NCBI GenBank assembly: GCA_026129385.1
Contig: JAHCIE010000163.1
Location: forward strand, 1 to 7,402
Length of the DNA stretch: 7,402 nt
Direction: 5' to 3'
DNA from: Anaerolineae bacterium
GTDB taxonomy: Bacteria; Chloroflexota; Anaerolineae; Epilineales; JAHCIE01
Shown here: in pieces, positions 5,357-7,402 of the stretch
Numbering within the stretch: position 1 is the stretch's first letter
How the letters are laid out: each line of letters begins with the position of its first letter
Notes under the pieces: model-generated
What the model was told of the DNA's origin: nothing
Databases searched by the model: none
Seen by the model: only the letters and a program-made list of their open reading frames with translations
Made by a program: the position numbers and the translations under genes

Positions 5357-6367
5357 TCATGGCAGGCGGCTGAACCATAGCAGCGACAGCAGCCCGCCCA
5401 GGAGCAGCGTCATCAGGCTCAGGCCCGCGAAGATAGACGTAATCTCTGTCAACTGGGGGCGGACGATCAGGTGCGCCCCGACATTCTCGTAGACGGTGCG
5501 CAGGTCTTGCTCGTTCTGCGCATTGTAATACACGCCGTTGGTGAGATCAGCGATCTGACGCAGCACGGCCTCGTCAAGCTGGGTGTGTACGGTGAACCCC
5601 TCGACCTTCAGCGTTGTGCCGGTAGCGCTGCCGATGCCAATAGGGTAGATGCGCACGCCCCGCTCGGCGGCGGCCCTGGCCGCGATCAGCGGATCGGGCG
5701 GCACGTTACTCTCGCCATCGGTGAGGAGGACAATCACGGCCGGGACGTAGGTTCCCTCGGGGACAGGCGTCGCCGTCGGGCTGGGCACAGCGGTGGCGTT
5801 GGTGTAGTAGTGTGGTGGCTCGCGGCGCTGCATGGCCTCGATGGCGCCCAGCGCGGCGTTGATGCCGTTGCCGAGGGATGTGCCACGGGCGGGGGCCAGA
5901 CGGTCGACGGCGGCCAGCACCGCGGCCTGGTCGTTGGTCGGCGGCTGGATTGAGAAGCCACTGTCGCTGAAGCTGACGACACCTACCAGGACGGTCGGCG
6001 GCTGGCGCTGGATGAATTCGCGGGCGGCGGCCTTGGCCGCTTCCATGCGCGTTGGCTGCATGTCGTCGGCGCCCATGCTGCCAGAAGTATCGAAAGTGAG
6101 GATGACCGTGCCTTCGACCCTGGGCAGGCTGACGACGGCCTGGGGCCGCGCCAGGGCGAAGGCCAGGACGGCCAGGCCGAGCAAGAACAGGGCCGGTGGC
6201 GCGACACGCTTCCAGGTTGCATTCCGCGCGCCGCTATCCTGCGCCAGCCCCAGGCTGCCGTAGCGCGCCGCCAGCCGCTGCCGTCGCTGTAGGGTGTGCC
6301 GATACAGCGCCACCCGGAGCGGTAGCAGCAGCAGGGACAGCAGCATCGCAGGCCAGATAAACGACAT
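5357..6367 (-). CDS. Membrane-anchored von Willebrand factor A protein, first of a tandem pair (BatA-like)
   Basis: A 336-residue VWA protein. Hydrophobic helices at ~4-21 and 56-74 precede the VWA domain (~86-300), and a last helix lies at ~311-331, so the domain should sit on one face of the membrane. The adhesion-site residues are complete: D93-T-S95-G-S97, T163 in RGTSLG, and D217 in LLTDGESN. It shares with the next gene the whole layout and an unusual Pro/Thr linker (SPTATPVPEGTYVP) just before the TDG strand, but lacks that gene's glycine-rich loop. The start at 6367 (MSFIWPAML) is chosen because it begins the membrane helix, lies 16 nt after the DUF58 stop, and has AGGAA upstream; an ATG 99 nt further upstream would overlap DUF58 and add a non-family extension. 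Part of the moxR-DUF58-VWA operon. The family call is firm; the client is unknown. Confidence 0.9.
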   Translation of the reverse strand: MSFIWPAMLLSLLLLPLRVALYRHTLQRRQRLAARYGSLGLAQDSGARNATWKRVAPPALFLLGLAVLAFALARPQAVVSLPRVEGTVILTFDTSGSMGADDMQPTRMEAAKAAAREFIQRQPPTVLVGVVSFSDSGFSIQPPTNDQAAVLAAVDRLAPARGTSLGNGINAALGAIEAMQRREPPHYYTNATAVPSPTATPVPEGTYVPAVIVLLTDGESNVPPDPLIAARAAAERGVRIYPIGIGSATGTTLKVEGFTVHTQLDEAVLRQIADLTNGVYYNAQNEQDLRTVYENVGAHLIVRPQLTEITSIFAGLSLMTLLLGGLLSLLWFSRLP

Positions 6368-6383
6368 GGGCGTCAGTTCCTGC

Positions 6384-7289
6384 TCAACGTTGGCGGCGCT
6401 CGCGGCGCTCCGCAAAGCGAATGATGGCCCGCACCAGGTCTTCCTCGGTCGAGATGGCGAAGGCATCCACGCCGGCGCGCTTGAAGCCCGCCGTCAGGGT
6501 CGCCTCGCGGCGCTGCGCAGCTTCGCGGAAGCGCTGGCGGAACTTCTTGTCATGGGTATCGACATACAGTTGCTCGCCCGTCTCGGCGTCCTGCATGATG
6601 ATCGGCCCCACGTCGGGCAGGTCCATCTCACGCGGATCCCACAGGCGAATGGCGAGAACCTCGTGACGCTGGTTCAGCAGACTGAGGGGGCGCTCCCAGC
6701 CGGGCGCGCTGATGAAGTCGGAGATGATGAAGACCAGCGAGCGGCGGCGGATGGTGTGCAGCCCGGCTTGCAGGAGAGGCGTCAGGTCGGTGAAGGGAGC
6801 GTCGGTCAGGCGCGGCTGCTTGAGCAGGTCGTTGACCAGGCGCAGCACCTGGATGCGGCCACCCCGCGCGGGGATGGTGCGGTCGACGCGGCCGCGACTG
6901 GTATAGAACATCGCGCCGACGCGGTTGCCGTGGCGAGTCAGCAGTCGCGCCAGGGTCGTCACCAGGTCGACGAGCGTGTTACGTTTCTGGGTTTGCAGCG
7001 TGCCGAAGTCGACCGATGGGCTGAGGTCGAGCAAGAACCAGGCGGTGATGTCGCGGTCTTCGACGTACTGGCGGACGTAGGGCGTGTCCATGCGCGCCGT
7101 GACGTTCCAGTCAATGTAGCGCACGTCATCTTCCGGCTGGTACTCGCGCAGGTCGGCGAAGTCGACGCCGTAGCCGTAGAACAGGCTGCGGTAGTCGCCC
7201 TGGAGCAGCCCGTCCAGGCGGCGAATCACCTGCCAGTCGAGGCGCTGCAGGATACGCTCAGGCGTTGGGGCGGAAGACGAGATGCTCAT
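6384..7289 (-). CDS. DUF58 domain protein of the MoxR/VWA cluster
   Basis: A soluble 301-residue protein with the DUF58 signature: GDYRSLFYGYGVDFADLREY (31-50) then QPEDDVRYIDWNVTAR (51-66), which is the conserved core of the family. The following LLDLSPS (86-92) keeps a D88-x-S90-x-S92 pattern like a VWA metal site, and the rest (SLVFIISDFIS at 184-194, EVLAIRLWDPRE at 210-221) fits a Rossmann-like VWA-related fold. No transmembrane segment is present. DUF58 proteins are routinely encoded between a MoxR ATPase and VWA proteins and are thought to be adaptors or partners of the ATPase. The ATG at 7289 lies inside the end of the moxR gene, a 32-nt overlap in another frame; a TTG at 7322 is possible but gives a non-family extension. 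The C-terminus is strongly basic and arginine-rich (RFAERRERRQR). The biochemical role is not established. Confidence 0.93.
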   Translation of the reverse strand: MSISSSAPTPERILQRLDWQVIRRLDGLLQGDYRSLFYGYGVDFADLREYQPEDDVRYIDWNVTARMDTPYVRQYVEDRDITAWFLLDLSPSVDFGTLQTQKRNTLVDLVTTLARLLTRHGNRVGAMFYTSRGRVDRTIPARGGRIQVLRLVNDLLKQPRLTDAPFTDLTPLLQAGLHTIRRRSLVFIISDFISAPGWERPLSLLNQRHEVLAIRLWDPREMDLPDVGPIIMQDAETGEQLYVDTHDKKFRQRFREAAQRREATLTAGFKRAGVDAFAISTEEDLVRAIIRFAERRERRQR

Positions 7290-7402
7290 GCAAGGGTACC
7301 ACCGGCGTCGGGATGCGGCCAAGAATCTGCTTTACCAGATCGTCGCTGCTGACGTTGTCGGATAGCGCCTCATAGGAGGGCACGAGGCGATGGCGCAGCA
7401 CG
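7258..7402 (-). CDS. C-terminal end of a MoxR-family AAA+ ATPase (5' part outside window)
   Basis: The last 47 codons of a gene entering from the right edge, ending in TGA at 7258-7260. The frame reads VLRHRLVPSYEALSDNVSSD, followed by DLVKQILGRIPTPVV and a short tail. The segment RHR(L/I)VPSYEA followed by a short helix and (I/V)(L/P)xP(T/V)P is how MoxR AAA+ ATPases typically end. The identification is strengthened by the DUF58 and VWA genes immediately downstream, the usual neighbours of MoxR. None of the ATPase motifs (Walker A and B, arginine finger) is inside the window, so activity cannot be checked. It overlaps the DUF58 start by 32 nt, indicating co-translation. MoxR proteins use ATP to remodel or insert cofactors into client complexes. 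Confidence 0.85.
   Translation of the reverse strand, partial: VLRHRLVPSYEALSDNVSSDDLVKQILGRIPTPVVPLHEHLVFRPNA

Noticed and set aside
6368..6466. Upstream ATG at 6466 as the start of the first VWA gene
   Set aside because: It would overlap the DUF58 gene by 83 nt and add 33 residues without family resemblance; the ATG at 6367 begins the expected membrane helix.
6294..7352. Long open frame of 352 codons on the + strand opposite the DUF58 and first VWA genes
   Set aside because: It lies antisense to two well-conserved family proteins, its translation resembles no family I know, and long antisense frames are common in high-G+C DNA.

Overview
The window is a high-G+C bacterial segment (hand-counted 60-base lines range from about 47% to 77% G+C). 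It holds eight genes. The first and last are cut by the window edges. I cannot name the organism. The mix of a PKD-PxKF secreted protein, a MoxR/DUF58/double-VWA cluster and a UPF0175/DUF3368 toxin-antitoxin pair would suit a Chloroflexota bacterium such as a Thermomicrobia-like lineage, or an actinobacterium. This placement is inference, since no rRNA or marker gene is present.

Left part, + strand. The C-terminal end of a large secreted or surface protein (PKD domain then PxKF domain) stops at 635. A perfect 17-bp inverted repeat terminator follows (649-687). A candidate extended -10 promoter and a clear Shine-Dalgarno sequence then precede a 587-residue CPA2-type monovalent cation:proton antiporter with a cytosolic RCK/TrkA-N NAD(H)-binding domain (789-2552).

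Middle, - strand. A compact toxin-antitoxin module is read leftwards (UPF0175 antitoxin at 3056-3340, then a DUF3368 PIN-like toxin at 2579-3055). The antitoxin stop codon directly abuts the toxin start. It has its own candidate promoter, overlapped by a short direct repeat that could be its operator. The toxin converges on the antiporter gene with only 26 bp between them.

Right part, - strand. An apparently single operon enters from the right edge: the tail of a MoxR-type AAA+ ATPase, a DUF58 protein overlapping it by 32 nt, two tandem membrane-anchored von Willebrand factor A proteins (BatA/BatB-like), then a metallophosphoesterase 6 nt downstream. From memory of the family, the phosphoesterase closely resembles mycobacterial PptH (Rv2795c), which removes phosphopantetheine from carrier proteins. 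MoxR/DUF58/VWA sets are thought to act as chaperone or envelope-assembly systems: the ATPase remodels a client, DUF58 is a cytosolic adaptor with a VWA-like fold, and the two VWA proteins display metal-dependent adhesion domains at the membrane.

Nothing in the window is clearly an undescribed system. The most unusual point is the tight coupling of a PptH-like phosphodiesterase to the MoxR/VWA operon. No RNA genes, insertion sequences, CRISPR arrays or phage genes were seen. No stretch longer than 300 bases lacks a gene.
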